NCBI GenBank assembly: GCA_047608975.1 | Contig: JBLFYM010000050.1 | Location: 1-39,371 of the forward strand | Reading direction: 5' to 3' | Origin: GCA-2715965 sp047608975 | GTDB lineage: Bacteria > Verrucomicrobiota > Verrucomicrobiia > Limisphaerales > JAYPXF01 | DNA: 39,371 nt | Shown here: in pieces, positions 16,169-24,905 of the stretch | Layout of the letters: every line of letters begins with the position of its first letter | Position numbering within the stretch: position 1 is the first letter of the stretch | The notes under the pieces: generated by a model | Database searches by the model: none | Told to the model about the DNA's origin: nothing | The model's input: the letters and a program-made list of their open reading frames with translations, nothing else | Position numbers and translations under genes: made by a program

Positions 16169-17632
16169 CTACTTCTTTCTCCGAGACTGTAAGTTGTAGA
16201 CCGGGCCTTCTGCTCGGATCTCGGCGTGGAGTTCGATCATGCGTTGGCGCATGGAGCTGTATTTTTCAGCGTGGGATTCGGCGAGGTTCCTTGTTTCGGT
16301 GGGATCGTTTCTCAGATCGTAAAGAGTGAAGTTGCCGAGTTCAGATTGCTTGATGAAATCCATGATGGCCATGCCTTGGTGAGGGCGGGCGTCATTTGTT
16401 GAGATCTGCGGTTGGGGGAGCATGTTGGCCAGCATCTTGTAGTCTCCGATGCGCATGCTGACTTCCTTCGCACCACGGGCGTGGTACAGCCACCACATCA
16501 GCGGAGTCTTTCGTTTTGCGCTCTTCCCGTTGATCAAAGCGGGGAAGACGTTCACACCATCGATTTGATTGGGGTACTTTGGTTTCGCTCCCGCGACGGA
16601 GGCCAGCGAGGGGAGGAAGTCGGTGCCGTTCACGGGTAGGGAGGAGACTGATCCCGGCTTGATCTTCCCTGGCCATTTGAGGATTCCGGGGACCCGGTAG
16701 CCGCCTTCGTGCATGTGGCCTTTGGCTCCGCGTAGGTTACCCGGAGTGCCGAACGAGGTGTTCGGTCGATGCTCCGGACCGTTGTCACTGGTGAAGACGA
16801 TCAGCGTGTTTTCATCGAGATCGTTCTGCTTCAGATAGGTGAGGAGTCGGCCGATATGATGATCCAGCATGCTCACAATGCCGTAGTAGGTGGCGCGTTT
16901 CTTTTCGTCCGGTTTGCGGATGACCTGCGGGCCGCCGTAACGGATGGACTTGGCGGCGGCGACCGTCTCAGCATTCCGATAAGGCTCCACGAATTCATCG
17001 GCGGCGACGACCGGGGTGTGTGGTTCGCTGAACCAAAGCATCGTCATGAAGGGTTTCGATTTGTCGCGCTTGGCGATGAAGTCGATTGTTTCATCGACCA
17101 CGATCTCCGACATCCAACCTTGCAACTGCGCCTGGGCTTTGCCGTTGCGAAAGAAGCCTTTCGGATTCTGCCCAAAATTCTTCGGATGCGCCAACCAGTG
17201 CTCGAATCCATGGTCGCCGGGATTGGGCTGTTGCTCGAAGTCCCCACTGCAATGCCATTTGCCCGCGAACATGGTCTGGTAGCCGGCTTTCCTCACCACC
17301 TCGGCGACGGTGAGTTCGCTCGTGGGAATGTGCATCGGCTTAAACCTTGCGAAGTCATACATCCCGACGCGATAGGGGCTGCGGCCAGTCAGGATGGCGG
17401 TCCGCGATGGCGAACAGTTCGGGCTGGCTGAATAACAGTCGGTGAGTTTCATCCCTTCCTTGGCCAGTCGATCCAGGTTCGGCGATTTGATGACGGGATG
17501 CCCGTAGCAGGCGAGGTCGCCGTAGCCCATGTCGTCGGCGAGTAGGAAGATGATGTTTGGTCGCGGGCCGGCGTTGGATAAACTGCAAAGAGCGCCGAGA
17601 GTGCAAAGAAGGATGGTGATTACTTTGTTCAT
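16169..17632 (-). CDS. Secreted arylsulfatase-like sulfatase
   Basis: The protein has 487 residues and a signal peptide (MNKVITILLCTLGALCSLSN). Metal-binding residues appear in FLLADDMGYGDLACYG, the formylglycine motif is C73-S-P-S-R followed by TAILTGRSPYRVG, and the second metal site is FTSDNGPEHRPNTSFG with EGGYRVPGILKWPG. The C-terminal region (NFTLYDLRNDPTETRNLAE) is typical of secreted PVC sulfatases. It is the fourth sulfatase within about 10 kb and the first of the second leftward pair. No maturase gene is present in the window. Confidence 0.93.
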   Translation of the reverse strand: MNKVITILLCTLGALCSLSNAGPRPNIIFLLADDMGYGDLACYGHPVIKSPNLDRLAKEGMKLTDCYSASPNCSPSRTAILTGRSPYRVGMYDFARFKPMHIPTSELTVAEVVRKAGYQTMFAGKWHCSGDFEQQPNPGDHGFEHWLAHPKNFGQNPKGFFRNGKAQAQLQGWMSEIVVDETIDFIAKRDKSKPFMTMLWFSEPHTPVVAADEFVEPYRNAETVAAAKSIRYGGPQVIRKPDEKKRATYYGIVSMLDHHIGRLLTYLKQNDLDENTLIVFTSDNGPEHRPNTSFGTPGNLRGAKGHMHEGGYRVPGILKWPGKIKPGSVSSLPVNGTDFLPSLASVAGAKPKYPNQIDGVNVFPALINGKSAKRKTPLMWWLYHARGAKEVSMRIGDYKMLANMLPQPQISTNDARPHQGMAIMDFIKQSELGNFTLYDLRNDPTETRNLAESHAEKYSSMRQRMIELHAEIRAEGPVYNLQSRRKK

Positions 17633-17848
17633 GCTTCGATTTGAGACTGGATCGGGTGGAAAGTTTCGTAATTCAGGGAGGACGCGGTACTGTTGAATTC
17701 TCGTAGACCGGGAGGAAGGAGGCTACCCAGTGGGGGTGTCCATGCAAACGGCCGCGACTATGCCGGAGGATTGCGTATTCAGCCGATCTGAAAAGAACTT
17801 TACAAGGTGATGCCAGTCACTACGCTAGGAAAAATTTCGCGTCATCAT

Positions 17849-18334
17849 ATGAATTATTTCAAAAATCTCGTAGTTTCTGCCGCGGCAGTCGTGCTTTTTG
17901 CTGGCTGTGCTGGGGCTGAGCGCAAGCTCGGTCGGGGGATCAACAATGTCATGGAGTTCTCTCGGATGGGTGAAATGAGCCGTTCGATCGAACAGACCGG
18001 GCTCTGGGAAGGTTCCGAGGTGGCTCTGACCACCGGTGTGATCCGTGGGTTCAACCGGACGGCGGCCCGAATGGCTATTGGCCTCAGTGAGATTTTGACG
18101 TTTCCAATCCCGACTCCGACCTACGATCCCTACTTTTTCCCGGAAAAATGGTTTCAGGATCCGTTCAAGAAAACTCCCGTCGATCCGTTTCGCGAGGACC
18201 TGAACTACCCGGACAATTACCGTCCCCGAAAACTTCATGACTCGATCTTCGCGACGGATACCATGGTCGGGTTTGCCGGTGGCGAACTCATCCCTTGGAT
18301 TCCGGGAAGTCGTTTCCGCGTTTTCGAGCGCTAG
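17849..18334 (+). CDS. Small lipoprotein, TIGR04073-like (exosortase-system associated)
   Basis: The protein has 161 residues from the ATG at 17849, chosen because a lipoprotein signal starts there (MNYFKNLVVSAAAVVLFAGC, Cys at residue 20). A GTG/ATG pair 14 codons earlier is possible but leads with no signal. The mature part has RKLGRGINNVMEFSRMGEM, then VALTTGVIRGFNRTAARMAI and an FPIPTPTYDPYF segment. This arrangement matches my recollection of the TIGR04073 family found in Verrucomicrobia with exosortase sorting systems. Its biochemical role is not known. A strong terminator follows immediately, so it is probably a one-gene transcript. Confidence 0.75.
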   Translation: MNYFKNLVVSAAAVVLFAGCAGAERKLGRGINNVMEFSRMGEMSRSIEQTGLWEGSEVALTTGVIRGFNRTAARMAIGLSEILTFPIPTPTYDPYFFPEKWFQDPFKKTPVDPFREDLNYPDNYRPRKLHDSIFATDTMVGFAGGELIPWIPGSRFRVFER

Positions 18335-18351
18335 GCTCAGCTTTTTCAAAG

Positions 18352-18383
18352 GGCGCCAACGATTGTTGGCGCCTTTTCTTTTT
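18352..18383 (+). terminator. Intrinsic terminator after the TIGR04073-like gene
   Basis: A perfect 9-bp stem, GGCGCCAAC (18352-18360) and GTTGGCGCC (18365-18373), encloses the loop GATT and is followed by TTTTCTTTTT. It ends five bases before the ispE start codon, so it fills the ispE leader. Confidence 0.92.
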
Positions 18384-18388
18384 CCCGG

Positions 18389-19264
18389 ATGAAAATCGTT
18401 CGTCAGTCTCCCTGTAAAATTAATCTGCTGTTGAACATTCTGGCCCGGCGGGAAGATGGTTTTCATGAGTTGGAGACCGTGATGATGCCGGTGGGTTGCG
18501 CGGACATTCTCGAATTCTCCAAGAGTGACGGGGGGATTCACATCTCTGGCAACCACCCGGATCTCAACGCTGATCCGGCGAACCTGGTGCGTCGCGCGGC
18601 GCAGAGTTTTTTCTCCGATACCCGGCTGGAACCGGAGGTGCAAATTCACCACGAAAAACGTCTTCCGATTGCCGCTGGGCTGGGTGGTGGCAGTTCCAAT
18701 GCGGCCAACACATTGCTTGGCCTGAATGAACTCTTTGATCACCCCCTCGCAGCGGATGATCTGGATCGACTGGCGGCGGAATTGGGTTCCGATGTTAATT
18801 TTTTTCTCCAATCAGGCCCCGCTCTCGCCACCGGCAGGGGAGAGCAGGTGGAATCCCTCGATCTTTTTGCTGCGCTAAAGAACCTCGGCTTGTTGCTGCT
18901 CAAGCCCGGCTTTGGCGTGTCCACTGCGTGGGCTTACACCCATCTCGGCAACCACCCGGAAGCGCTCAATGGGGAAGCGGGCCGTGCGCAACGACTGATC
19001 GATGCCTTGGGGCGCAACGATCTGGAAGGCGCGAAACCGGATTTCTACAACAGTCTCGAAGCCCCTGTTCTGGCGAAGCATCCGTTGCTCAAAATCTATC
19101 AGGACTTTCTTCGTGAGAACGGTGCCATCATCGCGCTGATGTCCGGCAGCGGTTCAACCACTTTTGCCATCACGGAATCACTCGCCGCCGCCACTGCATT
19201 GGAGCAGCAGTTCCATGCCCGTTTCGGGGATTCTGTCTGGACTTCGGCCACTCAGCTCAGTTGA
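18389..19264 (+). CDS. ispE: 4-diphosphocytidyl-2-C-methyl-D-erythritol kinase (IspE)
   Basis: The protein has 291 residues, normal length for IspE. It phosphorylates CDP-methylerythritol at the 2-hydroxyl using ATP, in the MEP route to isoprenoids in the cytoplasm. The N-terminal SPCKINLLLNI carries the catalytic Lys10 (PAKINL in most members). The GHMP kinase ATP-binding loop is PIAAGLGGGSSNAA at about 93-106, the catalytic Asp is in GSDVNFF (Asp135), and the C-terminal glycine motif is MSGSGSTTFA. The start is fixed by the conserved N-terminus. No Shine-Dalgarno sequence is visible because the preceding gene's terminator ends five bases before the ATG, so expression may depend on read-through or a leaderless-like start. 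Confidence 0.96.
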   Translation: MKIVRQSPCKINLLLNILARREDGFHELETVMMPVGCADILEFSKSDGGIHISGNHPDLNADPANLVRRAAQSFFSDTRLEPEVQIHHEKRLPIAAGLGGGSSNAANTLLGLNELFDHPLAADDLDRLAAELGSDVNFFLQSGPALATGRGEQVESLDLFAALKNLGLLLLKPGFGVSTAWAYTHLGNHPEALNGEAGRAQRLIDALGRNDLEGAKPDFYNSLEAPVLAKHPLLKIYQDFLRENGAIIALMSGSGSTTFAITESLAAATALEQQFHARFGDSVWTSATQLS

Positions 19265-19278
19265 GCCTTTTTTGACAC

Positions 19279-21291
19279 CTACTTCAACTGCCAGCGCTCG
19301 TTGAAGAATCCCGCGTCGGCAATGCCTCCTGAGTGACGCGAAGTCACTGGCTGATCGATATCGATAATCGCCCAATCTGGAAGCTTGGGGACTTGGCGAG
19401 CGTTGTTGAGGTAGTCGTATTCGCGATAGGTGAACCCACTGTTCACGACGATGTAGCGTTTGGGGTTGAGTGGGTTCGGGAAGATCATGGCGGGAACGTG
19501 GTTTGACGCCGCGAATTTTCGGGCGCCGAGGGCCAAGGATTTCGAATCCCATTTCAAGGGCGTCTTGTTTAGCACGCGGCGCAGCACAGCGTTGCTGGCG
19601 GGATCGCCCCAGAGAATCAGATTGTGTTCGGAGATATCTTTGTCCGAAACCTCACTGTCCTTTTTTTCCCTGACGATTCCGCGAAACTGCAACTGCCAGT
19701 GTTTCTCCGCGTGCGCCATTTCGGCTTTTGCCCAATTTCCGACCTTCGAATTCAAGGGGCTTCCGGTCGGACGAACGAAGAGAAAACTGCTCATAAAGGC
19801 GTCATCAATCGGCCCCTGGAGGCCGGGCGATTTTCGGAGTCCTACTGCTGGGCCGTCGATTGGTTGCCATTTTCCGTTCTTCTTCTGGAAGCTGCTGGAC
19901 CAGGAAAGGTCAGTGCCAATTCGAGTGCCCGTCAGAGTTTGGTCGTCGATCACAACTCGTGGAGGCGTGCCCTGTTCCAATGGACAATAACCGGCCGGCA
20001 TCGCCAGCGTGAGCGCGGTGATGTTCGTGGTGCTGACCCGCACTTCGTTCCGGTTGTTCACGATTCGCGCATGAACCGATGCCCGTTCCCAATGCTCGCC
20101 GAGTTCATCCAGCCGGATCCAGTGGGACTGGTTGTAGCGAAGCGTGTAGGTGGCGAACTTGACGGTTTGTGGTACTGGATTCCGCCCGCGCGCGGCGATG
20201 GAGCTGATTCGGCGCTCGATCTCAATCTTCGATGCAGGATCGTAGCGATGGCCCATTCCCGGACCGACCAGATGGGTCAGATTAAGGCCTTCCCGCGCAA
20301 GGTATTGTTCCATGATATCGGCCGCCTGTTTTTGGCGATCCACTTCGCCGCTGTAAGCCACGGTTGGGAGGTTGAACAGATTCACCGCGTAGTCGGTGCA
20401 GTCGTAGAGGTGCCAGAGCTTCTTTTCGTACCAGGTCGGTTTGAGATCTTCCTCCTGAAAGAATTTGAGGAACTCTGGCGTCTCGGAGAATCCGGCTCCG
20501 GGCGCCGCGGCTGCCCAACGCCCCGGATAGTGGACCGCGAATTGCCAGCAAGCCGCTCCGCCCATCGAAAATCCGCGCACGGTCAGCCGCTGCTCATCAA
20601 CCGGATAATACTTTTTCGCGTGCTCCAATGCCTCAAATAGATCCGCTTCCCCGGCAAATTTATTCGCGTTGCTGTAGCGACCGTAAGGATGAAGAACGAA
20701 AGTGTTTGGTGGCGCAAAATGGCCCGGCGTGCGCTCGCGACCGTTGATGAACGAAAGCTCTGAAAGCTTCTCACCACGGCCGTGAAACCAAAAATCCAAC
20801 CGGCGGGGCGCGTCTCCCGGAATGAATCCGGCGGGAACGATGATTCCATAGGGTTGCACCGAGCCATCGATCGCCGATCGGTAGCCGCGTACCACGAGCC
20901 CGGTATCGGATAACCAGGATGGCGATCCGATCTTCAATTCACTGGCTCGTTTCATTCCCGTCATCAACTGGCCCTGAGCGACAGAAAACTCCTGCTTTCG
21001 GTAGAATTGGTTGTAGCTGAGCGCCCAATTCACCGATTTGTGATAAATCTCCACATCGGGGAGCAGGGCGAGCAGTTCGGGTTTCTTCGCCAAGTGTTTG
21101 CGGAGATCGGTGATGGTCTTCCCCAATTTCGCGACCCCGGCCTCCAACTCTGCCCGCATCTGAGGCGGAACTTCGATTCCGGGGGCAGGAATGGGGCGGA
21201 CATCCTCCGCGATGTTGTCTTTGGGCCCATCGGCGCCAGCGCTGTTGGCAAGCAGAGCACCGGCCAGCAGGAATTGGGATAGTTTGGACAT
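19279..21291 (-). CDS. Secreted alpha/beta hydrolase (prolyl-oligopeptidase/esterase-like)
   Basis: The protein has 670 residues with a signal peptide (MSKLSQFLLAGALLANSAGA). Residues about 40-125 are a helical N-terminal region. A classic alpha/beta-hydrolase core occupies about 140-365: oxyanion segment FWFHGRGE, nucleophile elbow G-F-S242-M-G-G, a candidate Asp in SGEVDRQ (Asp318) and a candidate His in GMGHRY (His348). A long C-terminal beta-rich part (about 375-670) follows, with a second mixed segment (HNLILWGDPASNAVL) common in PVC S9-like proteins. It probably cleaves an ester or peptide bond outside the cytoplasm; the substrate is unknown. It converges on ispE with a 14-bp gap and is divergent from the efflux operon. 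Confidence 0.88.
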   Translation of the reverse strand: MSKLSQFLLAGALLANSAGADGPKDNIAEDVRPIPAPGIEVPPQMRAELEAGVAKLGKTITDLRKHLAKKPELLALLPDVEIYHKSVNWALSYNQFYRKQEFSVAQGQLMTGMKRASELKIGSPSWLSDTGLVVRGYRSAIDGSVQPYGIIVPAGFIPGDAPRRLDFWFHGRGEKLSELSFINGRERTPGHFAPPNTFVLHPYGRYSNANKFAGEADLFEALEHAKKYYPVDEQRLTVRGFSMGGAACWQFAVHYPGRWAAAAPGAGFSETPEFLKFFQEEDLKPTWYEKKLWHLYDCTDYAVNLFNLPTVAYSGEVDRQKQAADIMEQYLAREGLNLTHLVGPGMGHRYDPASKIEIERRISSIAARGRNPVPQTVKFATYTLRYNQSHWIRLDELGEHWERASVHARIVNNRNEVRVSTTNITALTLAMPAGYCPLEQGTPPRVVIDDQTLTGTRIGTDLSWSSSFQKKNGKWQPIDGPAVGLRKSPGLQGPIDDAFMSSFLFVRPTGSPLNSKVGNWAKAEMAHAEKHWQLQFRGIVREKKDSEVSDKDISEHNLILWGDPASNAVLRRVLNKTPLKWDSKSLALGARKFAASNHVPAMIFPNPLNPKRYIVVNSGFTYREYDYLNNARQVPKLPDWAIIDIDQPVTSRHSGGIADAGFFNERWQLK

Positions 21292-21341
21292 GTGTGGAAC
21301 CTAGCCAGCACACCCAATCCCAAACCAAGAAAAAAGTACAG

Positions 21342-21374
21342 AGAGATCCCAGAACTTGGGTTCATCGGATCTCT
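21342..21374. repeat. Inverted repeat AGAGATCC / GGATCTCT
   Basis: Perfect 8-bp arms at 21342-21349 and 21367-21374 lie in the divergent region between the hydrolase gene and the efflux operon. The loop contains CCCAG/TTGGG, so a longer interrupted hairpin is possible. A related pair (AGAGATC / GATCTCT) occurs at 31274-31290, also between genes. Confidence 0.6.
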
Positions 21375-21427
21375 AAACCATTCAGAATGAACGGCTTGTC
21401 GCATAAGAATCCCTAATTTCTCGTTGA

Positions 21428-21447
21428 ATAATACGGATACGTATTAT
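21428..21447. promoter_or_regulatory. Palindrome ATAATACG-GATA-CGTATTAT, candidate operator
   Basis: A perfect 8-bp inverted repeat with a 4-bp spacer lies 45 bp upstream of the first efflux gene. Its position and dyad symmetry suit a dimeric repressor such as a TetR- or MarR-type protein. No regulator gene is adjacent. The right half (TATTAT) could double as a -10 element. Confidence 0.45.
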
Positions 21448-21491
21448 CGTCGAACAACGCTTGGGCAGTCTTTGTCCTCTGGATACCTGAA

Positions 21492-23210
21492 ATGAATCTA
21501 CGAATTGCGTCGCTAATGCTCACGGCAGGAATGCTCCTGTCGGTGCTGGGCTGTAGTACCAATTTCTATCGGGAGCGTGCTGACAAAGACGTTTACGGAA
21601 TCCTGAAGTACAAGGAAAAGGGTCTCTTTGGCAAGACGAACGAGTTCTCGATCGACACCGAATATTCGAGTCGCGATCCCAGTGAAATTCCGCCGGAGGA
21701 ACTGATCAATGGGCGCGGTCTTAGTGGCGAGAAGCGGACGATTGATATTCCCGAATCACTTCGACTCGCGATCGCTAACAACCGCTCATTCCAGTCCCGC
21801 AAGGAACGACTCTATCTGTCGGCTTTGACGCTCACCGGCCGGCGGTTTGAATTTGAGAAGCAGCCGTTCGGGAGATTGAGGGGCGGTGGCGATCGGGAGT
21901 CAGACAAGGATTTACGTCTGGATTCGAACGGCAATCGCTTTGGTTTCACGCAGCTGCTCAAGACCGGCGGCACGGTTTCGGCAACTCTGGCAAATGACAT
22001 GGTACGCTACTTCACCGGTGATCCGCGTCGTTCGATCACCACCGTGATGTCCGTGAATTTCATGCAGCCGCTGCTCCGCGGCGCCGGGCAGGCCATTGTT
22101 GCCGAGAATCTCACTCAGTCAGAGCGGGATGTGATCTACGAGATTCGTGACTTCGCCTTGTTCCAACAGACGTTTGCTGTCGGGGTGATCTCGCAGTATG
22201 TCCGTCTCCTGCAGCAGCAAGATCAGGTCCGGAATTCCTATCAAAACTATCTTCGACTGAAGGCACTCAACAAACGTGCCGTTGCGATGGTCGAGGCGGA
22301 GCGAATGCCGAAGTTTCAATTTGATCAGTCAGTGCAGCAGGAATTGAGTGGTCGTAGCTCCTACATATCAGCAGTCCAGCGTTATCAGAACCAGTTGGAT
22401 GATTTTAAGAAGGAACTCAATTTTCCCCAAGGCGTTCATCTCGTGCTCAACACCGAAATCCTCAGCGATCTCAAGGCGATCGGTCTTCAGGTGGTCAATG
22501 TCGGGGATGTGGACGGCTATCGATCTGCGGTTGAGAAAAAACTGGATATCCTAAATGCCATCGATCGCTTCGAAGATCGCAAACGTAAGATCAAGGTCGC
22601 GGCGAATGCATTGAAGGCGGAACTTAATTTTCTTTCGGACGTCTCACTGCAGAATGACAGCACGGACTACGCTGCTTTTGACCCGGGCAACTTCAAGGCC
22701 TCAGCAGGCCTCGAACTCGATCTGCCCTTCAACCGGCGAGCCCAGCGAAACTCCTATCGGGGTGCCCTGATTCGATTCGAATCAGAGTTGAGATCGTTGA
22801 CGATTTCATTGGACGATACCCGGGATGCGGTTCGTGAAGGGCTTCGTTCGTTGGAGCAACTACGACAGAATTTTGTGATTCAAAAAGAAGCACTGCGGCT
22901 GGCGAACGACCGAGTCAGTTCGGTCCGGGAACTGATCGAGGCGGGTAGGGCACAGATCCGAGACGAACTGGAGGCTCAGAATGCATTGCTCTCAGCACAG
23001 AATTCGGTGACACGCGTCTTGGTCGATTATTTTGACGCGCGTTTGAAATTTCTCATAGATGTCGGCGTCCTAAATATGGCACCGGAGCAATGGTGGTTGC
23101 ACACCGAGAAGCTTGTTCGCACAGAAAACACCGGCCCGGTCACAGGATTGCCGGATAGCAAGGTCTACACGCCCGATGAGGTGTTCAGTGGACTGGCCAA
23201 TCTCAACTGA
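21492..23210 (+). CDS. TolC-family outer-membrane efflux lipoprotein
   Basis: The protein has 572 residues, longer than the usual 430-500 of TolC proteins. The signal ends in the lipobox SVLGC (Cys21). An N-terminal extension of about 100 residues rich in charged residues precedes two long coiled-coil halves (about 95-330 and 345-540), with the paired pattern LRLAIANNRSFQSRKERL and, later, LEAQNALLSAQNSVTRVLVDY typical of outer-membrane efflux proteins. It should form the trimeric outer-membrane duct of a tripartite pump. It is the first gene of a four-gene operon, 15 bp before the adaptor gene. Confidence 0.9.
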   Translation: MNLRIASLMLTAGMLLSVLGCSTNFYRERADKDVYGILKYKEKGLFGKTNEFSIDTEYSSRDPSEIPPEELINGRGLSGEKRTIDIPESLRLAIANNRSFQSRKERLYLSALTLTGRRFEFEKQPFGRLRGGGDRESDKDLRLDSNGNRFGFTQLLKTGGTVSATLANDMVRYFTGDPRRSITTVMSVNFMQPLLRGAGQAIVAENLTQSERDVIYEIRDFALFQQTFAVGVISQYVRLLQQQDQVRNSYQNYLRLKALNKRAVAMVEAERMPKFQFDQSVQQELSGRSSYISAVQRYQNQLDDFKKELNFPQGVHLVLNTEILSDLKAIGLQVVNVGDVDGYRSAVEKKLDILNAIDRFEDRKRKIKVAANALKAELNFLSDVSLQNDSTDYAAFDPGNFKASAGLELDLPFNRRAQRNSYRGALIRFESELRSLTISLDDTRDAVREGLRSLEQLRQNFVIQKEALRLANDRVSSVRELIEAGRAQIRDELEAQNALLSAQNSVTRVLVDYFDARLKFLIDVGVLNMAPEQWWLHTEKLVRTENTGPVTGLPDSKVYTPDEVFSGLANLN

Positions 23211-23225
23211 AGAAATATTTTTATC

Positions 23226-24905
23226 ATGAAAACACTGAAGCAAAAACCGATCTGGATACTGCTGATTTTACTGCTCGTGGGCGGTGGGCTTGCGTTTAGC
23301 TTCAAATCGACTGAAATTGAGGCTAACGATTCGGATTATCATGTCGCGAGGCGAAGCAACTTCCTCGTCTCGATCGTCGAGGGTGGGACGCTGACCGCCA
23401 CGTCTGAGCACGTTGTTCGCAACGAGACGGACTACACCCTCCAGATCATTCGCATCGTACCCGAAGGGACTGTCGTGAAGGAGGGCGATTTGCTGCTCGA
23501 GTTGGATTCGTCCACCCTCAGGGACAAGATCGCGGCGCAGGAACTGTCCGTGGAATCAGCTATTCTGTCTCATGAGTCCGCGATCGAAACCCTTGATCTC
23601 GGAACTCTCACCTGGGAGGCTGAAATCGAGGAGGAGGAACTCTCCTTTGAATTTTCCAAGTCGGATCTGGAAAAATACAGGCTCGGTGCCTGGCCGATCA
23701 TCCTGACGAATTTCGCCTCAAAAATTAAGATTTCAGAGGAAGAATTGGAACGCTCACGCGACCGGTTGGAAAAAACAAAAACCTTGAAAGATAAGGGTTA
23801 TGCCACTGCGGTCGAATTGAGAGCCGACGAACTGAGCGTCACCAAGCAGGAACTGAACATCAGCCAATACAAGTTCGAACTGCAAATCGCGGAGAAATAC
23901 GACCATCCCAAACAGATCCGGTTGTTGGAGTCCAGAATCAAGGATGCCGATCTCGACCTGCGTCGCACCCGGCAGAAGGCCAAGACCAGCCTTCGTTCAT
24001 ACGTGTCCACGGTGGCATCGAAGGCCCGCTCACTGGTGTCCTATCGCGAGCGGTTGGCGGGGTATAAAGAGCAGTTGGCGCTTTGCAAGGTGGTCGCTCC
24101 TCGCCCCGGTCTGGTGGTGTATCAACCCCCGTCGAGTTATCGGTATCCCGGCATTGAAGTCGGTGCGAGCATTTCGTCCAAATATCGGATTCTCACACTG
24201 CCGGACGTCTCCCAGATGATGCTCGATATCATGGTGCACGAATCGCATGTGCGGCAGGTCAAGTCGGGTTTGCCATGTTACATCACGATTGACTCATTGC
24301 CGGACAAGAAGTTCACCGGATTCGTCCGCCGGGTCGCGCCGCTGCCGGACACCCGCAGTCGCTACTACAATCCGAATCTCAAAGTCTACAAAACCGAGGT
24401 TTGGATCAATGAACAGCTATCCGATCTCAAGCCAGGTGTCTCTGGTCGCGCGGAAATAGTGGTCACAAATCTGACCGACGTGGTGACTGTGCCGCTGCAA
24501 TGCGTGACCACGATCGGACAACAGCAAGTCTGTATTGTCCGCCAAGGAACGGAGAACATGGCCGTGCCGGTCGAGGTCGGGTTGTTCAATGACACGATGA
24601 TTGAGATCCGTTCGGGCGTTGAACCCGGGGACGAAGTCCTGCTCTCACCGATCTCTATGGGAGATGCGATCAATATTGAGGGCGGTTTCGTTTCCACCGA
24701 CGATCTGGACGGACCGGGCAGTGCGAAAGTGCCAAGCCTTGAAGAACTGCGCGCCGCTCAGCAGGTTGGTTTGCAGGATCAGGATTTTGAAAGTGAGCAG
24801 CGGGCGAACAAAGCCAAGTCCAAGGAAGTGGGAGAAGATAAGAAGAAGGTTCGTGACTCGGTCAAGAAACCTAAGCGCGTCAAAACATCCAAGAAAAAAA
24901 CCTGA
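23226..24905 (+). CDS. Periplasmic adaptor (MacA/HlyD-type membrane fusion protein)
   Basis: The protein has 559 residues. A single N-terminal transmembrane segment (about 9-27, IWILLILLLVGGGLAFSF) anchors it in the inner membrane. A split lipoyl/barrel-sandwich domain flanks a long alpha-helical hairpin (about 95-290), followed by beta-barrel and membrane-proximal domains (about 300-480). The C-terminal tail (about 515-559) is unusually rich in Lys and charged residues (EVGEDKKKVRDSVKKPKR) and is probably disordered. It should link the TolC duct to the ABC permease. Its TGA overlaps the ABC gene's ATG by one base, indicating coupled translation. Confidence 0.9.
   Translation: MKTLKQKPIWILLILLLVGGGLAFSFKSTEIEANDSDYHVARRSNFLVSIVEGGTLTATSEHVVRNETDYTLQIIRIVPEGTVVKEGDLLLELDSSTLRDKIAAQELSVESAILSHESAIETLDLGTLTWEAEIEEEELSFEFSKSDLEKYRLGAWPIILTNFASKIKISEEELERSRDRLEKTKTLKDKGYATAVELRADELSVTKQELNISQYKFELQIAEKYDHPKQIRLLESRIKDADLDLRRTRQKAKTSLRSYVSTVASKARSLVSYRERLAGYKEQLALCKVVAPRPGLVVYQPPSSYRYPGIEVGASISSKYRILTLPDVSQMMLDIMVHESHVRQVKSGLPCYITIDSLPDKKFTGFVRRVAPLPDTRSRYYNPNLKVYKTEVWINEQLSDLKPGVSGRAEIVVTNLTDVVTVPLQCVTTIGQQQVCIVRQGTENMAVPVEVGLFNDTMIEIRSGVEPGDEVLLSPISMGDAINIEGGFVSTDDLDGPGSAKVPSLEELRAAQQVGLQDQDFESEQRANKAKSKEVGEDKKKVRDSVKKPKRVKTSKKKT

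Noticed and set aside
17825..18811. A 328-codon minus-strand frame
   Set aside because: It lies opposite the TIGR04073-like gene, the terminator and ispE, all of which have strong evidence on the + strand.
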